Of a stretch of DNA of 64,000 bases, positions 9,989-22,995 are shown one piece after another; the stretch's first letter is position 1, and each line of letters begins with the position of its first letter. The notes beneath the pieces were generated by a model. That model ran no database searches, had not been told where the DNA came from, and saw only the letters and a program-made list of their open reading frames with translations. Location: positions 213,336 to 277,335 of the forward strand of contig JAPJBO010000222.1 in NCBI GenBank assembly GCA_030068145.1. The letters are read 5' to 3'. The position numbers and the translations under genes were made by a program. Source of the stretch: Diplonema papillatum (Eukaryota > Euglenozoa > Diplonemea > Diplonemida > Diplonemidae).

Positions 9989-11559
9989 TGACCTGACACA
10001 GCTGCCACCCAGAAGGCCGCAGTAGTAACCTTCGCAATGAAGGCACGCGCAGTTGAGTGTATGTAGGCGATCCATACAGCAGCTGCATCAGACGCAGCTT
10101 GATCGGAGAGCTCGCTAGGGGAGGTGGCGCTGCTCACCTGCCAGTCACAACTGACTGCTGCCCACACTGCAGCTTCTGAACAAAAAACTTAGTATGGCTG
10201 GTGTGGTCGGTATAGCCAGGGGGAACTCCGGGGGAACTACGGGGAACTGACCTTGGGGTGTCTTTTTTTTTTTTTTGTAGTGGATTTTTTCAAACGCACC
10301 GGCGCCAAACCGGGAGCTTTGGAGTGAGCAAAACGGTTCCTCTTGCTTGGGCTTTCCACAGAAGGGCCAAGCCTTTTGAAAAATGGAGCCTTCGGGGTGT
10401 CGGGGGTGGTGCTTTCGTGACGCCGTGGCATGAAGGATTCGTTGGAAAGTAGACTCGAACGCTGTCGCAGGACTCGCAGAAGTCGGTTGGCTCACGCTTG
10501 CAGGAACCTAAGTAAAGCTCGCTACCGGGCCCCCTTCAACGTTCCCCAAGAGGACTGTAGGAAAAGCACAGTTGCCACCATTGCGTGTTGTACTGGTCCT
10601 GGAAAATAATCGCGACGGATGGCAGAGGCCTGACCGATCGAGATCTGCAGAATATCTTGGACAGCCCACAGATAAAATTGGCAGCACGCAATCAAGAGTC
10701 CGGTGATAGACGAAAATATGTGCTTGAGTCCAACTTGTCTGCATGGAAGGGAAGCTGATAAGAAGTTACTGTCTGCATGGAAGGGAAGCTGACAAGAAGT
10801 TGCTTCTTGATAAACTGCATGCCCTCACCCGAAGCATGCCATTCAAGGCTAATGTTGTTGTCGGCAAACTGCTCTACGATCTCTGGAACAGAAGGATGCA
10901 GAGCCCGAAGAACCCAAGGCTTTGCCGTGTCCGAAGTCTCCCTCTCGCCAGCGAAAGAAGCAAACAAGCCAGAGCCTCTCCTTGCGCGCCATTCCGACAC
11001 TCCAATCCCTCTTGGGTTTGGGCAAGAAGGTGATCTGCAATCACGTTCAGAAGCCCAGGTGGCGTTTGCATCAGCTCCTCTACTCTGGGAGAAACCGGAA
11101 GCTCTCCGGAGATGGTACCTGCATTCCAACTCGTCCTCTTGGGAAAGGCCAGTCGACGGCTGTATGCAAGTGGGCGGAGGTCCTGGGACTGCGAAGGCGT
11201 GACTACCCCACAAGAAGAACTCGCTGTCTTTCTGTTCTGCCCCTGCCGCCATAGCCATCTTATCCTCGGCCAAGCACCAGTTTCTCCTCCTGCAACGCAA
11301 CCTTGCCTTCAGCATGGCCATTATGATTGTCATTCTGATCAACCTTGCTCCTCGCTCGGGTTGCCGTCTTCGACCGCGACCGCCTCTGATAGTTTGGGTT
11401 AGAATGCAAATAATCTGTGGCGATTTGCGGTGTCGCGGTTATCTCTTCGTACGTGATGTGTCATTCTTTCGCCTCTTTAGCTCGACTTGATCGTCGCGCT
11501 CAGGCGCGCGTTTGGTGCCTCGCTTCTTCTTCGATTGCTCGTCCAGGTTGCACCGGCGC
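9989..11559. other. spacer without a recognisable gene
   Basis: Mixed sequence. 10213-10250 and 12583-12612 share the short GGGGGAACTACGGGGAACTG block. 10740-10807 is a 34-bp tandem duplication (CTGCATGGAAGGGAAGCTGA start). A 216-residue minus frame (11342-10692) spans it but shows no known domain and crosses the duplication, so I do not call it. Confidence 0.45.
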
Positions 11560-12195
11560 TTTCACACGCCGCACTTCACTTTCTGGTGCGTGGCACACCC
11601 GCTCACTCCACTTTTCGTGTTCCGTAGCGTTGAACACCGCCCATCTCGCCGCACGCTCTGCCCTTCCACCTCCAAAAGATCCATCCCCCCACGCCTCGTC
11701 GCTGAACTCGTGCCGTCGTCAGCTGTGTCTCGAGCACTTCCATCGTCTCCGTACCACCACGGAAGATCGGCCTCATCTCGTACCCCGTGAGGCACGGCTC
11801 CCACCGTTCTCAGCGACCCTATCTTCTCCAGTTTCCTGTCTGGCAGAAGCGGTCCGTCGCCGTTTCGCTCCAGCGCATCCCCGACGGTTTTTAAAAGTTT
11901 TGCGAGTACCCTCGCACGCATGCTCAACGGTGTCCGTCCGTCGTCGCTACGACACTGCCCGGAAGATCTAGTTTGGTGCACACTTCAAAGTCGACGGCGA
12001 GCTCTGCCATCGAGACGTCACCCACCACCGACCAGCACATCCCATCCAGCCAATACTGCAGCGCCCGGAACCACCTCTCTCCTCCGACCGCCGCGAAGGT
12101 CTGCGGTCCCGCGATCGCTTCGAAACCCGGCCGGCGCGGGGCCTCTGGTAGAACATTTCCTGCTCTCCTTACCGCAGCTGATCCTGTCACTACCT
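11560..12195 (-). pseudogene. decayed LINE fragment related to the 39-45 kb LINE
   Basis: Two minus-strand pieces in different frames match consecutive parts of the large LINE's C-terminal region. 12190-11924 encodes WFRALQYWLDG then MAELAVDFEVCTKLD, matching GWLSALQW and IELAVDFEVFTGHD. 11981-11562 encodes LAKLLKTVGDALE, LPDRKLEKIGSLRTVGA and LPWWYG, matching LATLCRLCREL and ERKDRVGSMRTLGAPMLWGG. The pieces follow in order with at least one frame change near 11925-11980. RT and endonuclease parts are absent. About 40% identity by eye means an old or distinct subfamily. It gives a second witness that the post-RT domain belongs to the LINE. Confidence 0.75.
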
Positions 12196-12640
12196 GTCAA
12201 ACCGTGACTCGCAGTCTGTCCTTCCTTCTCATCCTATTCCTTCCTCTTCGGGGCACGCATAGCACATGGCCGCTCTGCGCAAGTTGGGGCCGTAATACTG
12301 CACCTTTGTAGCTCTTCCGCCCCACCTTCGCCAGGGCCGACTGCAGAAAGTGGTCGCCACAAAGAAATTACCCCCCGAAATTCACCGATTTTGGCCTGGA
12401 CCAGGTGGCTTGTTTCCTGGGGTCTTTGATCTTGATACGCTCGAATTACCCGAAATTGTCCTTATTTTGTGACGAAAAAGTGCAAAGTAGCTTAGAAATG
12501 CTCTCCAGGACCCAAGGTTGCATTCCTGAAGCACTCAGCAAAAAAACAAGAAACGAAAAAAAAAACACCCCCCCCCCATGTTGAACTACGGGGGAACTAC
12601 GGGGAACTGGCCCACCGACCACACCAATGGCGCTTTCTTT
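12196..12640. other. spacer after the LINE fragment
   Basis: No gene seen; short A and C runs at 12540-12578. Confidence 0.4.
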
Positions 12641-12865
12641 TGTTTGTGCGCACTAGCAGTCCGATAGGCTCCTCAGGAACGGGGACGCCTTTCCACTTCA
12701 CCTGGGGGGTCAGGTCCAGATCCTCCTTGGTGGGTGCGGGCATCTTGCGTTTTCCTCTTTTGTTTGTGCGCACCTAGCGGAACTCACCTGCTTTGGTGAG
12801 TTTCATGTAGTACGCTGCCAACTACTAATTCTCAGTACCAACAATGCATTGTTAACACAAAAAGA
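12640..12865 (+). repeat. dispersed repeat C (same interior as 1993-2125)
   Basis: TTTGTTTGTGCGCACTAGC appears twice (12648 and 12760). It is followed by CACCTGCTTTGGTGAGTT, GTAGTACGCTGCCAACTACT, then GTACCAACAATGCATTGTTA ending in ACACAAAAA. The second half aligns with 2010-2110 and, inverted, with 19607-19650. Confidence 0.75.
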
Positions 12866-12931
12866 AAAACATGGTCAGCGCGCCTTGGTACTAAGGATTC
12901 GAGTCCCGTACCCAATTCATAGCACCTTAAT

Positions 12932-14700
12932 GAACAGATTCGTCACATCCCATGACTCATGAACAGATTCGTCACATCCCATGACTCATGAACAGATTCG
13001 TCACATCCCATGACTCATGAACAGATTCGTCACATCCCATGACTCATGAACAGATTCGTCACATCCCATGACTCATGAACAGATTCGTCACATCCCATGA
13101 CTCATGAACAGATTCGTCACATCCCATGACTCATGAACAGATTCGTCACATCCCATGACTCATGAACAGATTCGTCACATCCCATGACTCATGAACAGAT
13201 TCGTCACATCCCATGACTCATGAACAGATTCGTCACATCCCATGACTCATGAACAGATTCGTCACATCCCATGACTCATGAACAGATTCGTCACATCCCA
13301 TGACTCATGAACAGATTCGTCACATCCCATGACTCATGAACAGATTCGTCACATCCCATGACTCATGAACAGATTCGTCACATCCCATGACTCATGAACA
13401 GATTCGTCACATCCCATGACTCATGAACAGATTCGTCACATCCCATGACTCATGAACAGATTCGTCACATCCCATGACTCATGAACAGATTCGTCACATC
13501 CCATGACTCATGAACAGATTCGTCACATCCCATGACTCATGAACAGATTCGTCACATCCCATGACTCATGAACAGATTCGTCACATCCCATGACTCATGA
13601 ACAGATTCGTCACATCCCATGACTCATGAACAGATTCGTCACATCCCATGACTCATGAACAGATTCGTCACATCCCATGACTCATGAACAGATTCGTCAC
13701 ATCCCATGACTCATGAACAGATTCGTCACATCCCATGACTCATGAACAGATTCGTCACATCCCATGACTCATGAACAGATTCGTCACATCCCATGACTCA
13801 TGAACAGATTCGTCACATCCCATGACTCATGAACAGATTCGTCACATCCCATGACTCATGAACAGATTCGTCACATCCCATGACTCATGAACAGATTCGT
13901 CACATCCCATGACTCATGAACAGATTCGTCACATCCCATGACTCATGAACAGATTCGTCACATCCCATGACTCATGAACAGATTCGTCACATCCCATGAC
14001 TCATGAACAGATTCGTCACATCCCATGACTCATGAACAGATTCGTCACATCCCATGACTCATGAACAGATTCGTCACATCCCATGACTCATGAACAGATT
14101 CGTCACATCCCATGACTCATGAACAGATTCGTCACATCCCATGACTCATGAACAGATTCGTCACATCCCATGACTCATGAACAGATTCGTCACATCCCAT
14201 GACTCATGAACAGATTCGTCACATCCCATGACTCATGAACAGATTCGTCACATCCCATGACTCATGAACAGATTCGTCACATCCCATGACTCATGAACAG
14301 ATTCGTCACATCCCATGACTCATGAACAGATTCGTCACATCCCATGACTCATGAACAGATTCGTCACATCCCATGACTCATGAACAGATTCGTCACATCC
14401 CATGACTCATGAACAGATTCGTCACATCCCATGACTCATGAACAGATTCGTCACATCCCATGACTCATGAACAGATTCGTCACATCCCATGACTCATGAA
14501 CAGATTCGTCACATCCCATGACTCATGAACAGATTCGTCACATCCCATGACTCATGAACAGATTCGTCACATCCCATGACTCATGAACAGATTCGTCACA
14601 TCCCATGACTCATGAACAGATTCGTCACATCCCATGACTCATGAACAGATTCGTCACATCCCATGACTCATGAACAGATTCATCACATCCCATGAGCACA
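12932..14700. repeat. 29-bp satellite, 61 copies
   Basis: The unit is GAACAGATTCGTCACATCCC plus ATGACTCAT. Copies start every 29 bp from 12932 to 14672 and are identical by eye for about 60 periods, with a change only in the last one (CATCACATCC). This homogeneity points to recent amplification or strong conversion. It encodes nothing plausible and has no unique spacers. Confidence 0.97.
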
Positions 14701-14870
14701 TTTCCATGTCCCATGAACAGATTCGTCACCCCATGAACACATTTTCCATGTCTCATGACCAGATTCGTCGCATCCCATGAGCACAGTTTCCATGTCTCAC
14801 GAACAGATTCGTCACATCCAAAGAACAAAGTGCATAACATCTCACGAGCAGATTCTCCACCTATCCACTA
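14701..14870. repeat. degenerate edge of the 29-bp satellite
   Basis: Shorter and longer variants (CCATGAGCACA, TTTCCATGTCTCATGA, CAGATTCGTC) are interleaved here. This is probably an older array end from which the uniform block expanded. Confidence 0.85.
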
Positions 14871-16104
14871 CGATCGTGCACAGAAATCAGAACTTCGTCG
14901 CTGAAGCCGGCCACAGAGGTTCCGAGACTCGCTAGCACACGGGAATGCGGTGGCGTATACTCTTCGTAGACAAAAGCGAAAACAAGACAACCAGCGGGAG
15001 CAAGGGATGGAAGGAACGGTTCGCGCGTATCTACACGGGCTAAAAGAAAGCGATGTCCGCAGGCATCAACAAAAGAACTAAGACAAACAAACACACAAGA
15101 AAGAAGGTCACCCACAACAAGAACAACAAAAGAAGAAAAGAAAAGAGAGGCGACAACACAGAGCAGAGTGAAACCAAAAAAAAAAAACAAGGATTATTTC
15201 CAGGGGGTTATGCACTACCCAAAAACTTCAACTCTAAAAAAAAAAAATCGAAAATCGGGTGGGAGGTTGGGTTGATTTACACTGGGTTGGGCAGGAGTTT
15301 GGTGTCAGTAATCTTGGGTGGGGCAGAGGTTTTGGGTGTCTGTAGTGGGAATTATTTCTCCTATTCTGGCTGTGCTACAGAAGAGAGACCTTTCATCAGA
15401 ACAATCATCAGTAGGCTAGGTGTTTTCTGGAGGAGAACACTGGCTGCAGAAGGTCCTGCCTTAGCCAGGACATCAGATTCTGAGGCACCATCTACCATAC
15501 CGTCTCCCAGGGGGCGGTGCCCCCTGGACCCCCCATAAACTATCTACAGGATTTCGAATTTTCGCCAGAGGCCTGTTACCAGGCATCAGTTTCCTGTTAC
15601 AGGCTCCGAACAAGACAGAATCTGAAGTGCCATGTACCGTACCGTCTCCCGGGGGGCGGTGCCCCCCGGACCCCCCCTGCATTAAGACTCACCAGAGAAA
15701 ATGGGCTTGGTGTCTAGTCTGAAGGAGAAAATGGGCTGCATAAGGTCCTGCTTATTTCCAGTTCTGAGAGAAAAAAAAAAGAGGGGCGAGTAACAAAAAA
15801 CAGCAGCAAAGGCAGGGTGCGTCTGCCGCTGACTACGGTTTGAGCGGAGGGCGGGGGGGATGCAAGTGCGCGTTCCTATCTGCGCTGTGTTTCGATCTCG
15901 AAGCCGCGGACATACACCACACCACAGGATGCGGTAACGGGCAACAACAAGTAGGAGGGACCTTCCTGGACGTCTTCCCATCATTGGATAAGTAAAGCGT
16001 CAACAAAAGAGTGGTATTTCGTTGTTGCGGCCTCCCACCTATTCTACACCTCTCGCGGCACTGCACAAAGTCAGACTAAGAAGCCAAACGCAACAGTGTC
16101 CTTG
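14871..16104. other. spacer with a duplicated GGGGCGGTGCCCC block
   Basis: No gene recognised. 15440-15535 and 15585-15678 are diverged copies of a ~140-bp unit, each ending in TACCGTCTCCC, GGGGCGGTGCCCCC and GGACCCCCC. The G/C part is a strong hairpin. A-rich runs lie at 15177-15250. Confidence 0.55.
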
Positions 16105-16284
16105 ACCCGGTCCGTCCCTGTCTCTTGAAACTGCATCCAAGTGCCTGCCGCTGTTTATCACAGTGAATCACGGTCCACCACGGTCTATCAGGTCCATCCC
16201 TAGTCCCTGGAGCTGTATCGAATTTCCCGGTGCTGTATTCTTCGGTCTATCACGGTCTACCAAGAGGGGATGGACCGGCTCAAT
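16105..16284 (+). repeat. dispersed repeat D, inverted copy at 32832-33000
   Basis: It shares CTGCCGCTGTTTATCACAGT, GAATCACGGTCCACCACGGT, CTATCAGGTCCATCCCTAG and the GGATGGACCGGCTCAA end with the reverse complement of 32832-33000. About 170 bases align. Confidence 0.85.
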
Positions 16285-16411
16285 CTTCTTCCCCGCTCAC
16301 AGCTCCCACTCGGGCGTCTTCAAAGCAGGACGTGCTGCAAGATCGCTGGGTCCGTTTGACGGGGAACAGCTTGAGCGGTCAGTCAACCGCGTATGCAGGG
16401 AGCTCTAGAGG

Positions 16412-16530
16412 CATGGTCCTTTGCCGGAGTGAGCCGATGCCTCTCATCTCGCCTTTGAAAACACGGCTGGGTCACACATGCTCTTGGCAGACACTAGCGT
16501 CCGAATTTCTGTGCAGGGAGCTCTAGTGGG
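16412..16530 (+). repeat. dispersed repeat shared with 2992-3076
   Basis: See 2992-3076. A GTATGCAGGGAGCTCTAG / GTGCAGGGAGCTCTAG pair at 16391 and 16512 brackets it as a direct repeat of about 14 bases. Confidence 0.65.
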
Positions 16531-16845
16531 GTTTTTTCTTCGTTCAGGGGGTATTGGTTCGGAGGTTCTTGGGGGTTTGCAGATCTTGACCGTTTACGGT
16601 TCAACGTTGGTTAACTATAAACCAGTTGCATAGCGCAAACTGGCGAACGACGACTCGTAGCTGAATAGTGCGAAAAATGAGTTGAAGCATGCATTGTTCG
16701 GTAGCTAAGAATCAGATGAACGATGCACTTGCGTAACTATAATTCAGATAAAGCATGCAATGTTGGGTAACTAATGGAGTCATTGTATCAGAGCTTATGG
16801 CCGCGGCTTTGTCCAAAGCAACCGCGGCTTGAACCACATGGGTCT
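16531..16845. other. spacer without a recognisable gene
   Basis: Related GCATGCATTGTTCGG and GCATGCAATGTTGGG blocks recur about 70 bp apart (16690, 16754). No coding signal. Confidence 0.4.
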
Positions 16846-16954
16846 GCGAGGAGGGGCAAAGGGTCGTCTGAGCTCGAGCGCTGCCGCAGCGCGGCGCCGT
16901 CGGACCAGAGGTTGGTGTGGAACTGCGAGCAGAGGCTCCCCGGCTTCATGTACA
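16846..16954 (-). pseudogene. copied fragment of the PH/coiled-coil gene
   Basis: 109 bases match 17455-17563, offset exactly 609, covering codons ~631-667 (GSLCSQFHTNLWSDG part). The only clear differences are at GCAGCGCGGCGCC against GCAGGGTCGCACC. The copy ends at TAC and is followed by ACAGCTTC, the same eight bases that follow the fragment copy at 4572. Confidence 0.88.
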
Positions 16955-17171
16955 CAGCTTCACATCCGGGGGCCCAACTGTATTTACACATGATCGCACG
17001 GTTCTTCTGTTTTTCTTTCACAAGTTTTAGGTCTTCATGTCGCATAACATGTGCAACCTCATAGCAAAAATCGAGTCGCGCATTGCCCCCTCGACACAAT
17101 GCCCGCAATCACTTGGTTTACTATGAGGTTGCTACGAGGTATTACATAACGTCTTTAACAACTGGGTCATG
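16955..17171. other. 3' flank of the PH/coiled-coil gene
   Basis: No gene. It probably holds the 3' untranslated region of the minus-strand gene that stops at 17172. Confidence 0.45.
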
Positions 17172-18759
17172 CTACATGGCAGGTCTCCGTGTCGGGGAAA
17201 AGGAAATGCGGCGGCGTCTGATGCTGGTTTCCGTATGCGGTGAACGGGCAGACCGCAGGACGTGTGTGTCGTCGTCGATGGGCGGGAGCACGAGGAGAGA
17301 TAAAACGACTTGGTGCTCGTCGGAGCGGTGCAGGTCCGACTCTCCGGGCACGCCGCCGACGAAGCGCCAGGTCCTGTTGACGACCGGGTACAGCTTGAGC
17401 GGGCGACCCGCCGCATCGACCGCATACTCCGGGGCGCGGGAGCGCGCCGGATCGGCGAGGAGGGGCAAAGGGTCGTCTGAGCTCGAGCGCTGCCGCAGGG
17501 TCGCACCGTCGGACCAGAGGTTGGTGTGGAACTGCGAGCAGAGGCTCCCCGGCTTCATGTACAGCTTGAGGTCCAGCAGCAGCGCCGCGCCGCCGGTGCG
17601 AACGGGTCCTGGACCCGCGTCGGACTGCGACCCATCCGAGCTGCCAGACCCCCCCCCGCTGCTGCTACGGAGCGTCCCCCGGCGGCGGCGCGCGGAGGCC
17701 CGCCGGCCACCACCCTCCTTCACGGCCCGCCGCAACTCGCCGACTTCCTCCTGCAAAGCGGCGAAGGCCGCCGGTGTGGGGGATGCGCTGCGGCCGCTCC
17801 CCCCGCGCTTGAGCAGCGCAATCTCGCCCTTCAGCGAGTCGACGACCGCGGTGTGGGTCCGGTCCGCGTACGCGATTCGCTGCTCCCAGAACTGCTCGGC
17901 CTCGGCGGCTTCGTCGCTCGCCTTGACGAGCCGGCGCTGCAGCTCCTTAAGCAGGCCCGGGTGCGGGTTGGCGTCGGCGCCGCGGGTTTGCTCGAGGAAA
18001 CGGTTGCGCTCGCTGAGGCGAACTACTTCCGCGGAGAGCCCGGCCTGGGCAGACGACCGGTAGCCCTCGAGCTCTTCCCGGAGGCGGCGGTTCTCGGCCG
18101 CCTGGCTGTCGACGACGGAGCGCATGGCGGCGGCGCTCTGCTGCTCGCCGTTGGCCCACCGCAGCACCGGCCGCCGCGCCGCCTCCGCCGCCGCCGCCGC
18201 GGCCGGCTCCGCGGACGCGCCTTCGGCGACACTCCGCAGCAGGCGCTCCTCCCTCGCGCGCGCCTCGCCGAGCGCTTTTTCCCGCGCCGCGAGCGCCGCC
18301 GAGAGCTCGGCCACCTTCTCCGCCAGGCCACCTCCGCGACCTCGCCCGCCTTCGGCGGGTTCGAAAACCGCAGCTCCAGCGCGCCCGTCGCTTGCCGCCC
18401 GCAGCATCAGGGCTTCTCCTCCGCGGGTAGAAGCCGTCCCGCTTTCCTCGCGCTCCCTTTCCGCTTTTTGCGCCGCGTCCACCGCCATCGGGTGGGGCGT
18501 CGACTTCTGCCGCGAAGGCAGCGCGAAGAGGTCCCAGGTGGCGTCGAGGTGGTCGCGCTCGAGGTCGAGACGGGCGGTTGCCTCATCGGACTCGAGGTCG
18601 CAGCGGGTGAAGAAGTCGAAAAGCTCCGCGTCCGCCGGCGCTTCGGAGCCGTCGGCCTTCGCGGAGGCGGCGTCCTTCGGAAGCGTCGCCTGCCGTTCCC
18701 TCTCCGGGAACTCGCCCGGCCCCCGCAGCCACGTGTCCGACAGCGGCGCCCGCTGGTGG

Positions 18760-18795
<36 letters not shown>

Positions 18796-19457
18796 AGCCG
18801 GAAGGGTCCCGGCGACATGGTGGTAGGAGTGGCGCGCGGGCTGCGGTCGCCGGGCGCTGCGTCGCACGACCAGACGCCGGCGGCGCCGCCGGCGGCGGCG
18901 CCGAAGCTGCACTGTGTCGTCACGTTCCGGGTGTCTTCCGGGTACGTGGTGAGGTACGCCGAGCGCGAGATCGTGTTCCTTGCGAGGAAGTGCGCCCAGG
19001 CGTCGTAGTCGACGCGGGATGGCGTGCAGAGCAGCAGCGGTGGTCCCGCCACAGTTTGGAACCCGAAGTACAGCCATGCGCACCCTTTGTGGTGCCGTAC
19101 GGCCCTCGGGTGATACACGCCGGCGCCTGCGGGTTCAGAAGAGAACCTGGGGACGAAGAAGGACGCGTCTCTGTAGTGCAGGACTGCCTTCTGCTTCCGG
19201 TAGTTGCGCTCCTTCCAGTCGGCCGCCGAGCGCCAGACGGAGATGGAAGTGGGGTCCGCCACGCAGAAGCGCTCCGTGAAGCCGCCGTGGGCTCCGCGCT
19301 TGACGAAGCGCTGCCGCTCGGACCAGCAGAGGAGGGGCCCGCTGAAGATCTCGACGTCGCGCAGGGCTTCGCGCACCTTATAAGGGATCGCTCCCAGCGG
19401 CCGCGGCGCCGCCGGCTCCGACCGGATGGTCACGGGCGCTGCGCTGTGCAGCTCCAT
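17172..19457 (-). CDS. PH-domain and coiled-coil protein with a polyglutamine run
   Basis: 761 residues from an ATG at 19457; a second ATG four bases upstream is out of frame. Residues ~37-162 look like a PH domain: SGPLLCWSERQRFVKRG, then FTERFCVAD, ISVWRSAADW, LHYRDASFFVP, and the closing helix VDYDAWAHFLARN with its Trp. Q12 lies at ~222-233. Residues ~395-600 are Ala/Glu/Arg-rich with heptads (LAEKVAELSAALAAREKAL, ENRRLREELEGY, LKGEIALLK), a likely coiled coil for dimerisation. The C-terminal ~130 residues (LYMKPGSLCSQFHTNLW, PLKLYPVVNRTWRFVGGVPG) look folded but match nothing I know. A membrane-linked scaffold is the reasonable guess. Two recent copies of its own fragments flank it (16846, 19652). 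Confidence 0.85.
18762..18794 (-). repeat. CAG/CTG trinucleotide tract in the PH/coiled-coil gene
   Basis: Eleven CTG on the + strand, encoding the Gln run. Confidence 0.97.
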
Positions 19458-19535
19458 GCATTGTATCCAGGGCTTCCCGGGATTCTGCTCCCCAACACTC
19501 CTCCTCTTCCTTGCAGTTTATTTGCGGGCTTCTCG

Positions 19536-19651
19536 TTTTTTTAAGAGTTATACTTGAATCCGGCATTTTAGAGTCTCCGGGTGTCTTTCGTCGAATGGGT
19601 TCTTTTTTTGTGTTAACGATGCATAGTTGGTACTAAGAATAGTAGGCGGCA
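19536..19651 (+). repeat. dispersed repeat E joined to part of repeat C
   Basis: The block TTTTTTAAGAGTTATACTTG, GAATCCGGCATTTTAGAGTC, TCCGGGTGTCTTTCGTC recurs in varied form at 2374, 3910-3955 (inverted), 30393-30465, 32068-32125, 33915 and 34530. It runs on into GTGTTAACGATGCATAGTTG, the inverted 3' part of repeat C, which stops at 19651, exactly where the gene fragment begins. Confidence 0.75.
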
Positions 19652-19886
19652 TGGGGACGAAGAAGGATGCGTCTCTGTAGTGCAGGACTGCCTTCTGCTT
19701 CCGGTAGTTGCGCTCCTTCCAGTCGGCCGCCGAGCGCCAGACGGAGATGGAAGTGGGGTCCGCCACGCAGAAGCGCTCCGTGAAGCCGCCGTGGGCTCCG
19801 CGCTTGACGAAGCGCTGCCGCTCGGACCAGCAGAGGAGGGGCCCGCTGAAGATCTCGACGTCGCGCAGGGCTTCGCGCACCTTATA
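19652..19886 (-). pseudogene. copied N-terminal fragment of the PH/coiled-coil gene
   Basis: 235 bases match 19148-19382 at a constant offset of 504, with one visible substitution (GGATGCG for GGACGCG). It covers codons ~26-103, the first part of the PH domain, without the ATG. The edges are sharp: left against repeat C (19651), right at CTTATA followed by TCCACGC. No promoter or start is evident, so I treat it as a dead copy made by capture or duplication. Confidence 0.9.
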
Positions 19887-21609
<1,723 letters not shown>

Positions 21610-21710
21610 GTCGAGAGGTGAGCGAAATAACACGGAAGGGGGAAGAACTGCCTGTGCTATTTTTTTTTTATTTTACTATATTTCTTTTTTTTGCCAATTT
21701 CCAGGGTACC

Positions 21711-21972
21711 AGGGAAAGCCTGCTACACGGGAGCCAAGCTTCACGTGTTCGGCGGTACTGCAAAGCCACGGGCCTACGGGTCAAGTGGCTACCGATTTCC
21801 CAAACTAAAGCACCAAGGCGTGGCGCACCTTGGGGCTTGGCGCTCGCGCTGAACACAAGCTCGTCGAGACGGTCAGCCGCAGGGCAGAGCGGACGGGGTT
21901 GTGGCACTGTGCTGCCTCCGACTCAAGCTTTGGTTTGACCGTCACGTTCCTGGACCAGGAGCGGCCTTTTTC
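21711..21972 (+). repeat. 262-bp inverted repeat, left arm
   Basis: It pairs with 23278-23540 across its length, e.g. GCCAAGCTTCACGTGTTCGG, CAAGTGGCTACCGATTTCCC, GAACACAAGCTCGTCGAGA and GGACCAGGAGCGGCCTTTTT. About 92% agreement by eye. Both arms run inward into pyrimidine/purine tracts. A third, shorter copy is at 3558-3660. It could be the arms of a ~1.83-kb element or two inverted insertions of one repeat. Confidence 0.85.
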
Positions 21973-22389
21973 TCTTTTTTTCTTTCTTGCCAATTTCCGA
22001 AGTTCCTTTGAAGGTTCCGGGATCGTCCCCTTCCAGCCTTGCTCTGACGCAAGTGGACCCAAAGCACCCGGGGCTTGGTCTCGCATACATCTCGTCTCTC
22101 ATCGACCCTCCCGAGACGCGTGGAGGGTGCGACTATCGCTGAGTGCTGGACGCGATGATGGTGTTTACATGCGGAAGGGTCCGCGCAAGACGACAGTACT
22201 GCGCTGTCTTCAGTACAGCTACCCTTGTGGCGGGTACACACAGCAGGGATGGCAGAAGAGCATAAGCAAACAACAGGTTTCAAGTACCTTGTTAACTACG
22301 TCGTGTCTTTTTCCCCTCGTGATTTGAAAGTATTTTCTCGTGAGCGACAAAGAAGGCGCATATACGGAGGTTGAAGTATGGTTAAAGGA

Positions 22390-22600
22390 CCGGTGTTTAA
22401 GAGTCTCCGCTTGGTACACACGTCGCGTCCTCATTATCTCTACGGTACTACGTATACCTCTGCTGTGCATCTCCCGTCGTGGTGCGCAGCATCTACGGTT
22501 CTTAGGAATGGTGGTTACACGAGGTAATAGGATCGGTGTGTACCTTTGTTAGAGTGCAATTTGCTGTTGGTCGTTGGCCATTGAGGCCGGGTGATCAATG
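22390..22600 (+). repeat. dispersed repeats shared with 2325-2400 and 2790-2890
   Basis: AGAGTCTCCGC, ACACACGTCGCGTCCTCATT, then TTCTTAGGAATGGTGGTTAC, GAGGTAATAGGATCGGTG and GCTGTTGGTCGTTGGCC are found here in one unit. At the left end of the window the same blocks are split. Confidence 0.65.
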
Positions 22601-22995
22601 CATTCGCTGGTCCGGATAATGCAAGCAAAAGGCTCCTGCGCTAGCTCTGCCAATCGTAACATATGCAAGTGCACGGCCCATTGCTCTGTTTACAGCAGAA
22701 GGTTTTACGCGTCGGAGTGCGGGGGCCCAACTTGGCTCCACACGGGCAGCTGTGCTGGGTCGGGACGATCTCAGAAATCGGCGGATTGAGTGCTCTTTTC
22801 CATGGTACGTAACGCTGAGAGTAAGAAGAAGTGGTAATCGTGGTAAACTTTCTTTTTGTTCCTTTTACGGCTATTCTCTCCTTTTATGCGTCTTTTGCTC
22901 TCTATTGCTGGGAATACCGGTATTCCTGGACTTTTGGTGCTGAAGGAAGGGATGAATCCGTTCACTTCACCGAAGAAGAAGAAGTGTGAAAACGG

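Noticed and set aside
10692-11342. 216-codon minus frame
   Set aside because: It crosses a 34-bp tandem duplication, has no domain, and overlaps equally long + frames.
12880-12925. tRNA-like 3' half with GGATTCGAGTCCC
   Set aside because: The B-box-like string is present, but there is no A box, acceptor stem or full cloverleaf within 75-90 bases.
12932-14700. CRISPR-like array
   Set aside because: The 29-bp period has no unique spacers; it is a plain satellite in a eukaryotic context.
17526-19544. Long + strand frame of 672 codons over the PH/coiled-coil gene
   Set aside because: It is the antisense shadow of a very GC-rich gene. The minus frame has the PH and coiled-coil patterns and the + frame is only Arg/Ala-rich.
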